The notes under the pieces were generated by a model, which was not told the DNA's origin, did not search any database, and saw only the letters and a program-made list of their open reading frames with translations. 12,557 nucleotides of DNA from Anthropogastromicrobium sp963626545 (GTDB taxonomy: Bacteria; Bacillota; Clostridia; Lachnospirales; Lachnospiraceae). The translations under genes were made by a program, and so were the position numbers. Position 1 is the first letter of the stretch. Every line of letters starts with the position of its first letter. Where the stretch lies: the NCBI GenBank assembly GCA_963626545.1, contig CAVFYJ010000097.1, positions 1 to 12,557 on the forward strand, read 5' to 3'. Below are positions 5,592 through 12,428 of this stretch, piece after piece.

Positions 5592-7577
5592 TCACACTCC
5601 CGTCTCGTAATCCTGCCACGGGACACTCGACTGTGGCTCAAATGGACTGGCCGTTGTCTGCGGTTGTGGCTCAAACGGATCGGCACTCACAGTTGGCGCT
5701 GGCTGCGTCTCATAAGAATTCCCATTTTGTGCCGGTGAAGTCTCAAACATGTCTGTGGCCGTATTTGATCCGCCGACATCGGGCCAATTGTCGTCATCAT
5801 ATGTATCCCATTCCCCATTCTGATACAAAGATTCAAACCAATCGCCATACGAATTATACTGAAAAAAATTATGGCGTTCAGGTCCTTCCACTCCAGCAAA
5901 ATGAGCGATTCCACCGATCTTTTCCCACACGGAATTTGCTTGGGTTCTCACAGTTCCATAGTCTAACAGGCTAATCTGGTTATTCAATGTGACCATTTCA
6001 GTGATCTCATATCCGCCGTTGCGGCTATCCTCTTTTACAACAAAATCATCATATGGGATACGAAGCGGCGAATGCTGAACTGCCGCCTCGTAACCAACCT
6101 GCACATTATAATCAGCTAGATAGCACACCGTAAGTGCCTGATAACAGTACACACGATCCGCATCCTGCTTTAATGCATATTCAGCAATGGTTTTCCGTTT
6201 CATCTCCCACACACGACTCGGCTGAAACTCATACAACATTCCATCTTTTTCATAGGCGAAAAAGGATCGGTGATGAGTTTCCTCTACCTCATCGCCCATG
6301 TCATAACGACCTGCGACCCAAAAGCCACCCGCCGCCTTAAATCCATCTGTCGGCTTTTCCCATACCGTAAATATGCCAATTCTCTCACGCTGACTTCTTC
6401 TAGCATTTGGCACTACACAATTGCCGCGAAGCAGCCACACCTTTGGATTATCCTCACTAATCTCCCAGTTTCCTTCGCCTCGTCTGTCAAAGTAAAAAAC
6501 ATTGTATTGATCCAGTTCTTCCTTCTCATCTTCTGGAAGTATGGACCTCAGGCGCTCCATTGCTTCCTCATTTGAGAGCTGTGAAAACTCTTTTTCTGGC
6601 AGATTCATCACATAATTTCCATGCACTGGCCAAATGGAAATTGCGATACTGACAATCACTGGAAGTAGTGCCATCCCCACCAGTGGAATCAGATACCCCC
6701 ACAGTTTCTTCCAAGAAAATGGCTCGATTCCAGCATAGGATTCCTCCTGCAAAATTCGCTTGATTTTCCACGTCTTGATAATAAACAAAATATCACAAAT
6801 TTCAAATGCAATCAGTCCGATTATAATAAGAAAACCAAACGTATCATTTGCATTTATATCAATGTTGCCCTCTGGAAATCTATGAATCGCATTGAGAAAT
6901 AACAAAAGAAGCATTTTTCCACAAATAAAGATCTTAAGTACCCAGGCAATGCTGCCATCGTCTTTACTTAATTCTGCTTCTACTGCCGCATCCAGATAAT
7001 TTGCCATCACCATAACAGCAATACTGCTGGCAATCATTGTTCCCACTCGCAGGCCAAATTGCAAAAATTCATACGGCTGTGCTTGCGCCAAAACAGCAAT
7101 CGGCATCAGCAAGCCCCATCCATATACCGCATAAAATGCCTTTCGAAACGACTTACTGATCGTTCTCATGCGATACAAAGAAAATACCATCAAATAGACG
7201 CCTATCCAGCCAATCACTCCTGGCAACATGTTATTGACATTCGGAAGCCAGACTAGGAAAATTCCAATCCAAAGAACGGTAAGCATCTTATTAAAACCAT
7301 TGTTGGAATCGTACGGATGCACCAGCTTAAACTCATGGGCAAGCTCGTCCGCGTCACCCATGCGGCTCACCGCCTCGACGTAAGCTGCTTCCTCATTCAT
7401 GCCCTCGTCCATCAGCTCATATGCCTCGTCCTCAATGTGACTTTCCATCTCCTCGCGGACAATCTTTTTTTCTCGCTGACCGATAATCTCCTCTGTCACC
7501 CGGTCGAGAAATGCATTCATTTTTTCTATATGGCCGGTAGTTCCCGTATCGGCACCATTTTTCTCCATGTTACTCAT
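5592..7577 (-). CDS. HAAS-domain (PadR-associated) multi-pass membrane protein
   Basis: This 661-residue protein has an N-terminal amphipathic helical domain (about 20-85, including MNAFLDRVTEEIIGQREKKI, SHIEDEAYELMDEGM and EAVSRMGDADELA). That is the HAAS/permease-prefix type found in proteins co-transcribed with PadR regulators. About seven hydrophobic segments follow (near 98-114, 120-136, 149-165, 175-193, 211-231, 247-267 and 293-317), then a soluble region of about 340 residues that I cannot assign. An odd helix count would put that region outside if the HAAS domain is cytoplasmic. The last 45 residues are low-complexity, rich in Gln, Pro, Thr and Ser, with repeated PFEPQ. ATG 7577 is chosen because AAGG lies 7 nt upstream, while the longer TTG reading has none. 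It lies 75 nt after padR and is probably co-transcribed. Function is unknown. Envelope stress or drug sensing is only suggested by other PadR pairs. Confidence 0.8.
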   Translation of the reverse strand: MSNMEKNGADTGTTGHIEKMNAFLDRVTEEIIGQREKKIVREEMESHIEDEAYELMDEGMNEEAAYVEAVSRMGDADELAHEFKLVHPYDSNNGFNKMLTVLWIGIFLVWLPNVNNMLPGVIGWIGVYLMVFSLYRMRTISKSFRKAFYAVYGWGLLMPIAVLAQAQPYEFLQFGLRVGTMIASSIAVMVMANYLDAAVEAELSKDDGSIAWVLKIFICGKMLLLLFLNAIHRFPEGNIDINANDTFGFLIIIGLIAFEICDILFIIKTWKIKRILQEESYAGIEPFSWKKLWGYLIPLVGMALLPVIVSIAISIWPVHGNYVMNLPEKEFSQLSNEEAMERLRSILPEDEKEELDQYNVFYFDRRGEGNWEISEDNPKVWLLRGNCVVPNARRSQRERIGIFTVWEKPTDGFKAAGGFWVAGRYDMGDEVEETHHRSFFAYEKDGMLYEFQPSRVWEMKRKTIAEYALKQDADRVYCYQALTVCYLADYNVQVGYEAAVQHSPLRIPYDDFVVKEDSRNGGYEITEMVTLNNQISLLDYGTVRTQANSVWEKIGGIAHFAGVEGPERHNFFQYNSYGDWFESLYQNGEWDTYDDDNWPDVGGSNTATDMFETSPAQNGNSYETQPAPTVSADPFEPQPQTTASPFEPQSSVPWQDYETGV

Positions 7578-7652
7578 ATAATCACCTTCCCTTTCCTCAA
7601 TCACCGGGCTGTCCAAACGATCCGCCGACTCTCCCTGCTTCTCTTACGCCTA

Positions 7653-7988
7653 TTACGCATTTTGCAGCTGCAGTACCTTCCCGACTGCTCCTGCGTATTC
7701 CTTCCATTCCTCTTTCTGGCGACCTAACTCTTTCCTCCCCATTTTCGTAATCTTATAGAAGCGGCGCTTTCTCGCAGAACTCGTTTCCTCCCAATATGCC
7801 TCCAGAAAGCCATCCTGCTCCAGCGAATGCAAGATCGGATAAAGTGTTCCTTCCTTCAAGGAAAAGACTGTTTCCGAACGCTGCTCCAATTCCTTAATGA
7901 TTTGATAACCATACATTTCCTTCTCCTCAAGGACACTAAGTACTAACATGGATGTACTTCCCTTTACTAATTCTTTGTTTACGCTCAT
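7653..7988 (-). CDS. PadR-family transcriptional regulator
   Basis: This 111-residue protein is a small (subfamily 2) PadR. The winged helix starts with KGSTSMLVLSVLEEKEMYGY and continues through QIIKELEQRS, the family-typical LKEGTLYPILHSLEQDGFLE and the wing ARKRRFYKITKMGRKEL. A short C-terminal dimerisation helix (RQKEEWKEYAGAVGKVL) ends the protein. These are dimeric cytoplasmic repressors that often control their own operon together with an adjacent membrane protein, which fits the HAAS gene downstream. ATG at 7988 is chosen because AAAGGAG lies 6 nt upstream. A TTG at 8021 would precede that site. Its promoter at 8042-8070 overlaps a palindrome that is a plausible autoregulatory operator. 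Confidence 0.93.
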   Translation of the reverse strand: MSVNKELVKGSTSMLVLSVLEEKEMYGYQIIKELEQRSETVFSLKEGTLYPILHSLEQDGFLEAYWEETSSARKRRFYKITKMGRKELGRQKEEWKEYAGAVGKVLQLQNA

Positions 7989-8031
7989 GATGTTCTCCTT
8001 TCCGTTCTGAATGAATTCCAATGCCTCGTAT

Positions 8032-8070
8032 ATCTATGTATAGATTATCATGGTATTGGAAATTTGTCAA
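8032..8070 (-). promoter_or_regulatory. padR operon promoter with overlapping palindrome
   Basis: On the minus strand, a perfect TTGACA (complement of 8065-8070) and TAATCT (complement of 8042-8047) are separated by 17 bp. The perfect inverted repeat ATCTAT-GT-ATAGAT (8032-8045) covers the end of the -10 box and the start region, where a repressor such as PadR would block transcription. PadR binding is inferred. Confidence 0.75.
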
Positions 8071-8084
8071 GACTTCTCACTATG

Positions 8085-8235
8085 TAAGTGGTGGGCGAGG
8101 TGAATGTGCTTTACGAGACGGGACGTTGTAGCAGGACTTTCAAAATAAAGTAAGATAATAAAGAATGTAACAGGTGCCTGCGGAATTGGGCCCGTCGACA
8201 AAGTCACTTCACCGAGTCCACCTTAAGACAACCTT
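8085..8235 (+). ncRNA. Candidate structured RNA, copy B (between padR and the V4R gene)
   Basis: This region shares the plan of copy A. GGTGG (8090-8094) pairs with CCACC (8218-8222), followed by C:G, a tandem G.A pair (8097-8098 against 8214-8215), GGTGAA with TTCACC (8099-8104, 8208-8213), GTG with CAC (8106-8108, 8205-8207) and CTTT with AAAG (8109-8112, 8200-8203). ACGAG follows at 8113-8117, the same offset as in copy A. AGGTGC is at 8172-8177, and its AGGT can pair with ACCT at 8231-8234. The distance between the outer GA motifs is 119 nt in both copies. A further 9-bp hairpin (8237-8245 with 8255-8263) follows directly. Unlike copy A, it lies upstream of the next gene's likely promoter (8266-8294), so it is not obviously a leader. 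No convincing promoter of its own was found. The coding strand is chosen by analogy with copy A. Confidence 0.5.
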
Positions 8236-8265
8236 GCGGGAGTTTCCCATTTCAAAACTTCCGGG

Positions 8266-8302
8266 TTGAAAATGACACAAATCAATGTTATACTAATAAC
8301 AT
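8266..8302 (+). promoter_or_regulatory. Promoter of the V4R-GGDEF operon with operator-like palindrome
   Basis: TTGAAA (8266-8271) and TATACT (8289-8294) are separated by 17 bp, with a predicted start near 8301 and a leader of about 80 nt. The 7-bp inverted repeat ATGTTAT-acta-ATAACAT (8285-8302) is centred on the -10 box, a position typical for repressor binding. Which protein would bind is unknown. The neighbouring PadR is one candidate. Confidence 0.7.
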
Positions 8303-8333
8303 CAATATTTTATCAAGTATGAAATTAATTGAA

Positions 8334-8357
8334 TCGCAATTTACATCGCAATCTACA
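8334..8357 (+). repeat. Two-copy 12-bp tandem repeat in the V4R 5' leader
   Basis: TCGCAATTTACA (8334-8345) is followed directly by TCGCAATCTACA (8346-8357), one mismatch apart, just before the ribosome binding site. It is probably a small tandem duplication in untranslated sequence, and I see no further role. Confidence 0.7.
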
Positions 8358-8382
8358 TTATAGAGAGAGGACTGAAAGAAAA

Positions 8383-8943
8383 ATGGAAGACAATATTTTT
8401 ATGGCCGATAAGAAGGCCATTTCGTTCGAAGATTATCTTGTTTTTAATGAGGGCAGCCGCGGCAATCTTGGAGATGAACTCCCGGTTATGGTGTACCGAA
8501 TGCTGGAGTATTCCCTTCGTGAGGAATTGACCAATCGCTTTGGCAAGGAAACGCAGATTGATGTATTTCGCAGTGCCGGAAAGCTTGCCGGTACCTATTT
8601 TGCACGCCATATGCTAAATCTAAATCAGCCGCTTGACAAATTTGTCAGCGAACTTCAGAACAAAATGCAGGAATTAAAGATCGGCGTTCTGCGCATCGAG
8701 GATGTGGATGAGGAAAGCGGACGCATTATTCTGACGGTGGCTGAAGATGCAGACTGCTCTGGTCTTCCAGTTCTTGGCGAGACCGTGTGCAACTATGATG
8801 AGGGCTTTATCTCTGGTATTTTATCGGTATATTCTGGAAAACCATACACCGCCATTGAAGTGGACTGCTGGGCAACCGGCGACCGTGTATGCCGTTTTCA
8901 TGCAAATGTCACCAGTGAAACTGCTCCTTCGGATCATTCCTGA
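8383..8943 (+). CDS. V4R-domain (4-vinyl reductase-like) protein
   Basis: This protein has 186 residues. The middle contains YRMLEYSLREELTNRFGKET and VFRSAGKLAGTYFARHML, and the C-terminal half is a clear V4R domain. That domain shows CSGLPVLGETVCNYDEGFIS, then SGKPYTAIEVDCWATGD and VCRF, with the regularly spaced Cys residues and the E-C pair of the family. V4R domains are related to the Bet3 TRAPP fold and are thought to bind small hydrophobic molecules, often next to signalling domains. No membrane segment is seen. ATG at 8383 is chosen. GAGAGAGG at 8363-8370 is a somewhat distant ribosome binding site (12 nt). A longer reading would translate the 12-bp repeat and is unlikely. The stop codon is 12 nt before the GGDEF gene, so the two probably form a split sensor and output. 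Confidence 0.88.
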   Translation: MEDNIFMADKKAISFEDYLVFNEGSRGNLGDELPVMVYRMLEYSLREELTNRFGKETQIDVFRSAGKLAGTYFARHMLNLNQPLDKFVSELQNKMQELKIGVLRIEDVDEESGRIILTVAEDADCSGLPVLGETVCNYDEGFISGILSVYSGKPYTAIEVDCWATGDRVCRFHANVTSETAPSDHS

Positions 8944-8955
8944 TGGGAGCTTTCT

Positions 8956-9885
8956 ATGGAGAATATTGAAAATACAGAGAAAAACTGTGAATTATTATTT
9001 GACTACTTAAAAAGCATCCTGTACGACCCAAAGACGAAGCCGCTTGATCTGAACGCACTGGATGCTTCTTTTGTAAAGCTCGGCAAGGGTCTTCAATACT
9101 TAGAGCATGCGATTGAGGAGATGCGCACCTACTCGGAGGCACTTTCCCGCGGAAATCTCTCCTGCACGATTCCATCGCGCGACAATCCGCTGTGCGCAAA
9201 CCTGAAAAATATTCACTCGAATTTGAATCATCTGACCTGGCAAGCCAAGCAGGTGGCAAAGGGCGATTATTCGCAGACGGTCTCCTACTTAGGTGAATTC
9301 TCAGAGGCATTTAACACAATGACACGCCAGCTTGAGGAACGCGAGGAATTCTTAAAAAAGCAGGCGGAGGAGCAAAAATCACACGCAGATCTGATGGAGG
9401 TAGAGGCTCAGCAGGACACGCTTACCGCAATCGGAAATCGTCATTTCTTCGAGACAAGGATACGCGAGCTGCTTGACAGCGGCGAAGAATTTATTTTCTG
9501 CTATTGCGATCTTGACCATTTAAAATACGTCAACGACCGCTATGGTCATCTTGAGGGCGATTGGTATATCCGCTACTTCGTTCAGACCATTCAAAATTAT
9601 ATCCGCAAGGATGATCTGTTTGCCCGAATCGGCGGAGATGAGTTTTGTGTGATTTTAAGAAATTGTCCAAAGGCAATGGCACAAGAAAAAATCCATCGCA
9701 TGCAGGATTCGTTTTCGCATTACGATCTGACAAAGCCGTATGCAAAGAGCTTTAGCTGCGGTATTATTGAAATTCCTGCTGATCACGAAGAGGTCAAAGT
9801 CGATGATCTGCTTGAAAAGGCCGATGCGATCATGTATCAGCAAAAACGACTTCACAAAGAGCAATACGCAAGAGAGCTGCCCTGA
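8956..9885 (+). CDS. Soluble HAMP-like/GGDEF diguanylate cyclase
   Basis: This 309-residue protein starts with about 85 helical residues. A HAMP-like segment follows (about 90-135, WQAKQVAKGDYSQTV and EFSEAFNTMTRQLEEREEF), then a coiled coil and a GGDEF domain (about 150-305). The domain has DTLTAIGNRHFFE, the metal-binding CDLDHLKYVNDRYGHLEGD and an intact GGDEF at 226-230. An RKDD inhibitory I-site (RxxD) lies five residues before GGDEF, so the enzyme should make cyclic-di-GMP from two GTP and be product-inhibited. There is no transmembrane segment, which is unusual for HAMP and suggests cytoplasmic input, probably from the V4R protein. ATG 8956 has GGGAG 6 nt upstream. The stop codon lies 4 nt from the stop of the convergent gene. 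Confidence 0.92.
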   Translation: MENIENTEKNCELLFDYLKSILYDPKTKPLDLNALDASFVKLGKGLQYLEHAIEEMRTYSEALSRGNLSCTIPSRDNPLCANLKNIHSNLNHLTWQAKQVAKGDYSQTVSYLGEFSEAFNTMTRQLEEREEFLKKQAEEQKSHADLMEVEAQQDTLTAIGNRHFFETRIRELLDSGEEFIFCYCDLDHLKYVNDRYGHLEGDWYIRYFVQTIQNYIRKDDLFARIGGDEFCVILRNCPKAMAQEKIHRMQDSFSHYDLTKPYAKSFSCGIIEIPADHEEVKVDDLLEKADAIMYQQKRLHKEQYARELP

Positions 9886-9905
9886 ACACTCAGAGCAGCT
9901 CTTTT
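9873..9905 (+). terminator. Terminator hairpin containing both convergent stop codons
   Basis: AGAGCTGC (9873-9880) pairs with GCAGCTCT (9895-9902), followed by TTT. Inside, after one mismatch, CTGA (9882-9885) pairs with TCAG (9890-9893) around an ACAC loop. The plus gene's TGA (9883-9885) and the complement of the minus gene's TGA (9890-9892) lie opposite each other in this inner stem. The T-tract follows on the plus strand only, so it mainly ends the GGDEF transcript from the left. Confidence 0.75.
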
Positions 9906-11485
9906 AATTGATAACAATTTTTTCCATTTTTCTTTGCTTCATACAGCATCTCATCTGCCTCATGCACCATTTCTGAAATGCGATAATCTGGTGGGACGCT
10001 TCGATTAATAATTCCCATTGAAATCGTCAGCCGATCCGACGACGGATGCGCACCAAACGGCATTTTCTCATCATGGATTCGGGCAAACAGCGTATCGGCA
10101 AATGTACGAAGTTCTTCTTTTGTTTTTCCGATTCCCATCACAATAAATTCATCACCGCCGTAACGCGCGGCAAAATAGTCATCCGATGCAGTTACTGTCT
10201 CACTTAAAATGCGTGCAACCGTCTGCAAGCAGTTGTCACCCTCAAGATGACCGTAGCGATCATTATATACTTTGAAATAATCAATATCGAAAAGCCCCAT
10301 ACTGATTTTTTCGCCTCTTACCTGCGCGAGTCTGCTCCACTGCACAAATTGCTTATTTAATCCATAACGATTACTGATCTTTGTCAGTTCATCGGTCTCA
10401 CTCTTTTTTACAAGTGCCTGATTGTCATTGCTTAACTGGCGGTTTGCATTTCTTTGCTTTTCCAGTTGTTGCCTGTTTTCTAGTGCTGTCGAGATGGCCC
10501 GATTGGTCTCTTCCTTCATTCTTTTCTTGACTTCGTAGTACCACTCGTACCATTTACACAGGCCTTCTTGATCGTTTGCCTTCTCATAAAAGCGAATCCA
10601 TGCACTGCACAGTGCCAGATAATTTGTCAGCGGTCCATCGGTGTCGCGGATCGAATTGACGCGAAGAAGAAGCGCTTTTGCCTCCTCCATTTTTCCCATA
10701 CGAATCATCACTAAGGCGATTCCGGTCAGATCGCTCGTGACCTCCTGCTCACCAAAGCGTTCTTTTGGCATCTGCATCAACTTGTCATAGGTTTTAAGAA
10801 CAGCTTCATATTCCCCCAGATGGTAATACAGATGGACATACATATTGACCATGCTCACCTCTGTCACCGGAGAAAGAGGGCCGCCCTCCTTGATCTGCGC
10901 CAGATTGCTTTCCAGATATGCTTTCGCTTCCCGATACTCACCCTTCTCAATAAATTTATGGCCAATATTTAAAAACAGCTGGCGCTTGTCATAGTACATC
11001 GCCCCATCGGAATGCTCCTTTTCACTGAGCTTTCTTGCTCGCTCAAAATATTCTGCGGCCATTGTTTTCTCACCAAGGTTATGCAGCAGTGCGCCGATAT
11101 TATTATTGACAATAACAAGAAAGCTGTAATCCTTGCGCTTCTTTGCCAATTCTAATGCAAGAAAGTAGTAATCAAGCGCGAGCAGATCATCGCCCTGCGT
11201 GATGTAAATGATCGCTGTGATGTTATAATTTTTCACAAGCAGCTCGTCAAACCGGTATTTTTTCTGGATTTCCTGCGCTAGCAACAACATATCAAGCGCC
11301 TCTCTTAACCTGCCGAGTGTCAAAAGTGCATCCCCCATATACATGCGCGCATAGGCTTCCTCGTACATCTGCTCATACTCGGCCGAATGCTCCAACAGCT
11401 CGCAGCACAGATCATACGTTTTTTGTGGATCCGAGAAACGGTATTTTATGATTTCCTCACTTTTCCTTTTAAAAAACTCATTCAT
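9890..11485 (-). CDS. TPR-repeat GGDEF protein (putative diguanylate cyclase)
   Basis: This 531-residue cytoplasmic-looking protein has tetratricopeptide-like helical repeats over about residues 15-320 (for example YARMYMGDALLTLGRLREAL and NNIGALLHNLGEKTMAAEYF). A coiled coil follows (325-362), then a GGDEF domain (365-531) with DELTKISNRYGLN, FDIDYFKVYNDRYGHLEGD and an intact GGDEF at 443-447. The I-site position reads SDDY instead of RxxD, so product inhibition at that site is not expected. TPR domains bind proteins or peptides, so input is probably by protein contact. The start ATG overlaps the upstream gene's stop by 8 nt, so the two TPR-GGDEF genes are translationally coupled. It is not certain that the enzyme is active. 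Confidence 0.9.
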   Translation of the reverse strand: MNEFFKRKSEEIIKYRFSDPQKTYDLCCELLEHSAEYEQMYEEAYARMYMGDALLTLGRLREALDMLLLAQEIQKKYRFDELLVKNYNITAIIYITQGDDLLALDYYFLALELAKKRKDYSFLVIVNNNIGALLHNLGEKTMAAEYFERARKLSEKEHSDGAMYYDKRQLFLNIGHKFIEKGEYREAKAYLESNLAQIKEGGPLSPVTEVSMVNMYVHLYYHLGEYEAVLKTYDKLMQMPKERFGEQEVTSDLTGIALVMIRMGKMEEAKALLLRVNSIRDTDGPLTNYLALCSAWIRFYEKANDQEGLCKWYEWYYEVKKRMKEETNRAISTALENRQQLEKQRNANRQLSNDNQALVKKSETDELTKISNRYGLNKQFVQWSRLAQVRGEKISMGLFDIDYFKVYNDRYGHLEGDNCLQTVARILSETVTASDDYFAARYGGDEFIVMGIGKTKEELRTFADTLFARIHDEKMPFGAHPSSDRLTISMGIINRSVPPDYRISEMVHEADEMLYEAKKNGKNCYQLKELL

Positions 11486-12428
11486 TCGCAGTCTCTCTTC
11501 CCTCCGGCGGATTCAGAGACTCGGTAATCTCATATCCGTTTCTTGTCTTTTTCTTAATTCGATACAGCGCATGATCTGCCGCATTCACATAATGGCGCAC
11601 GTCATCTGATTCTTTTGGGACGGCATTCACCGCTCCAATCGTGACGGTCACATATGGAAAAACGGCGGAGCGCGCATTTGGTATTTCCAACTTTCGTATC
11701 TCCTCCTGAATGCCCTCTATGATTTTTGCCACCTCACATTTTTCCTTTGCCAAGATTGCAAGCAAAAATTCATCGCCGCCATAGCGCCCAGAAAGGCCGC
11801 ATTCCTTTACTGCCACCTTTAATGTATGTGCGATTTTTTTCAGACAAATATCACCTGCTACATGGCCATACATATCATTGTATTCCTTAAAGAAATCCAC
11901 ATCTACCATGATGACCGTAAGCGGCTCTTGTCGTTTTTTTGCTGCTTCCATTATCTCATCCATACAGCGATTTAATCCTCTGCGGTTCCAAATTCCAGTC
12001 AGCTCATCGCGCTCATTTTTATTCTCTAGCGCAAACTGGCGTGCCTCCATACCGGCATAGCGCTCATATTCTTTTTGAAGTTCAATGCGGCGCTTCACAC
12101 GCTTGATCTGAGCCGCAGTACGCTCCTCATCAAAGATCTGATCGCACTTATAAAATGCCTGATAAGCCTCCTGCAGTTTTTTTGTCTCCCCAGTCGCCCG
12201 ATACAGTTCGATCTCATACTCTGCAACCTTCACACGCTTTCCTGCCAGATTTGTCACATCTAAAAGTGCCTTTGCCTGAGTAAGAATTTCCTCTGCCTTT
12301 TTGTACTCTTTTAACTTGAGCAGCACCTCAATTAAATTGCAGTCGCGCGATAGCTGAAGCAAACAATTTTCACTTTTTTGCAGCGTTTCCTCTGCCCGTT
12401 TCAGGCAGCAAAGTGCCTCTTTTGTCAC
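11478..12428 (-). CDS. GGDEF protein, 3' portion of a TPR-GGDEF gene interrupted by a stop codon
   Basis: This open frame gives up to 316 residues. It has TPR-like helices (about 1-95, such as VLLKLKEYKKAEEILTQAKA), a coiled coil (100-138) and a GGDEF domain (139-300) with DELTGIWNRRGLN, VDVDFFKEYNDMYGHVAGD and GGDEF at 217-221. The I-site position is KECG, so RxxD is absent. The only in-frame start near the 5' end is GTG at 12428, which has no ribosome binding site. Reading upstream, the frame stays open for 26 more codons, then meets an amber TAG (12507-12509), beyond which TPR-like sequence continues to the window edge. I therefore take this as the surviving part of a longer gene paralogous to the 531-residue neighbour. 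The GGDEF domain itself shows no damage. Confidence 0.7.
   Translation of the reverse strand: MTKEALCCLKRAEETLQKSENCLLQLSRDCNLIEVLLKLKEYKKAEEILTQAKALLDVTNLAGKRVKVAEYEIELYRATGETKKLQEAYQAFYKCDQIFDEERTAAQIKRVKRRIELQKEYERYAGMEARQFALENKNERDELTGIWNRRGLNRCMDEIMEAAKKRQEPLTVIMVDVDFFKEYNDMYGHVAGDICLKKIAHTLKVAVKECGLSGRYGGDEFLLAILAKEKCEVAKIIEGIQEEIRKLEIPNARSAVFPYVTVTIGAVNAVPKESDDVRHYVNAADHALYRIKKKTRNGYEITESLNPPEGRETANE

Noticed and set aside
5570..5974. 134-codon plus-strand frame opposite the HAAS-protein tail
   Set aside because: It is antisense to a supported gene, compositionally biased, and resembles no known protein.
8266..8382. Cyclic-di-GMP riboswitch ahead of the V4R-GGDEF operon
   Set aside because: The short leader lacks the GEMM-I core and any recognisable GEMM-II structure. 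Copy B also does not match either consensus as I know it.
8329..8382. Longer V4R start with 18 extra residues
   Set aside because: It begins with a non-ATG codon, translates a 12-bp tandem repeat, and has no ribosome binding site.
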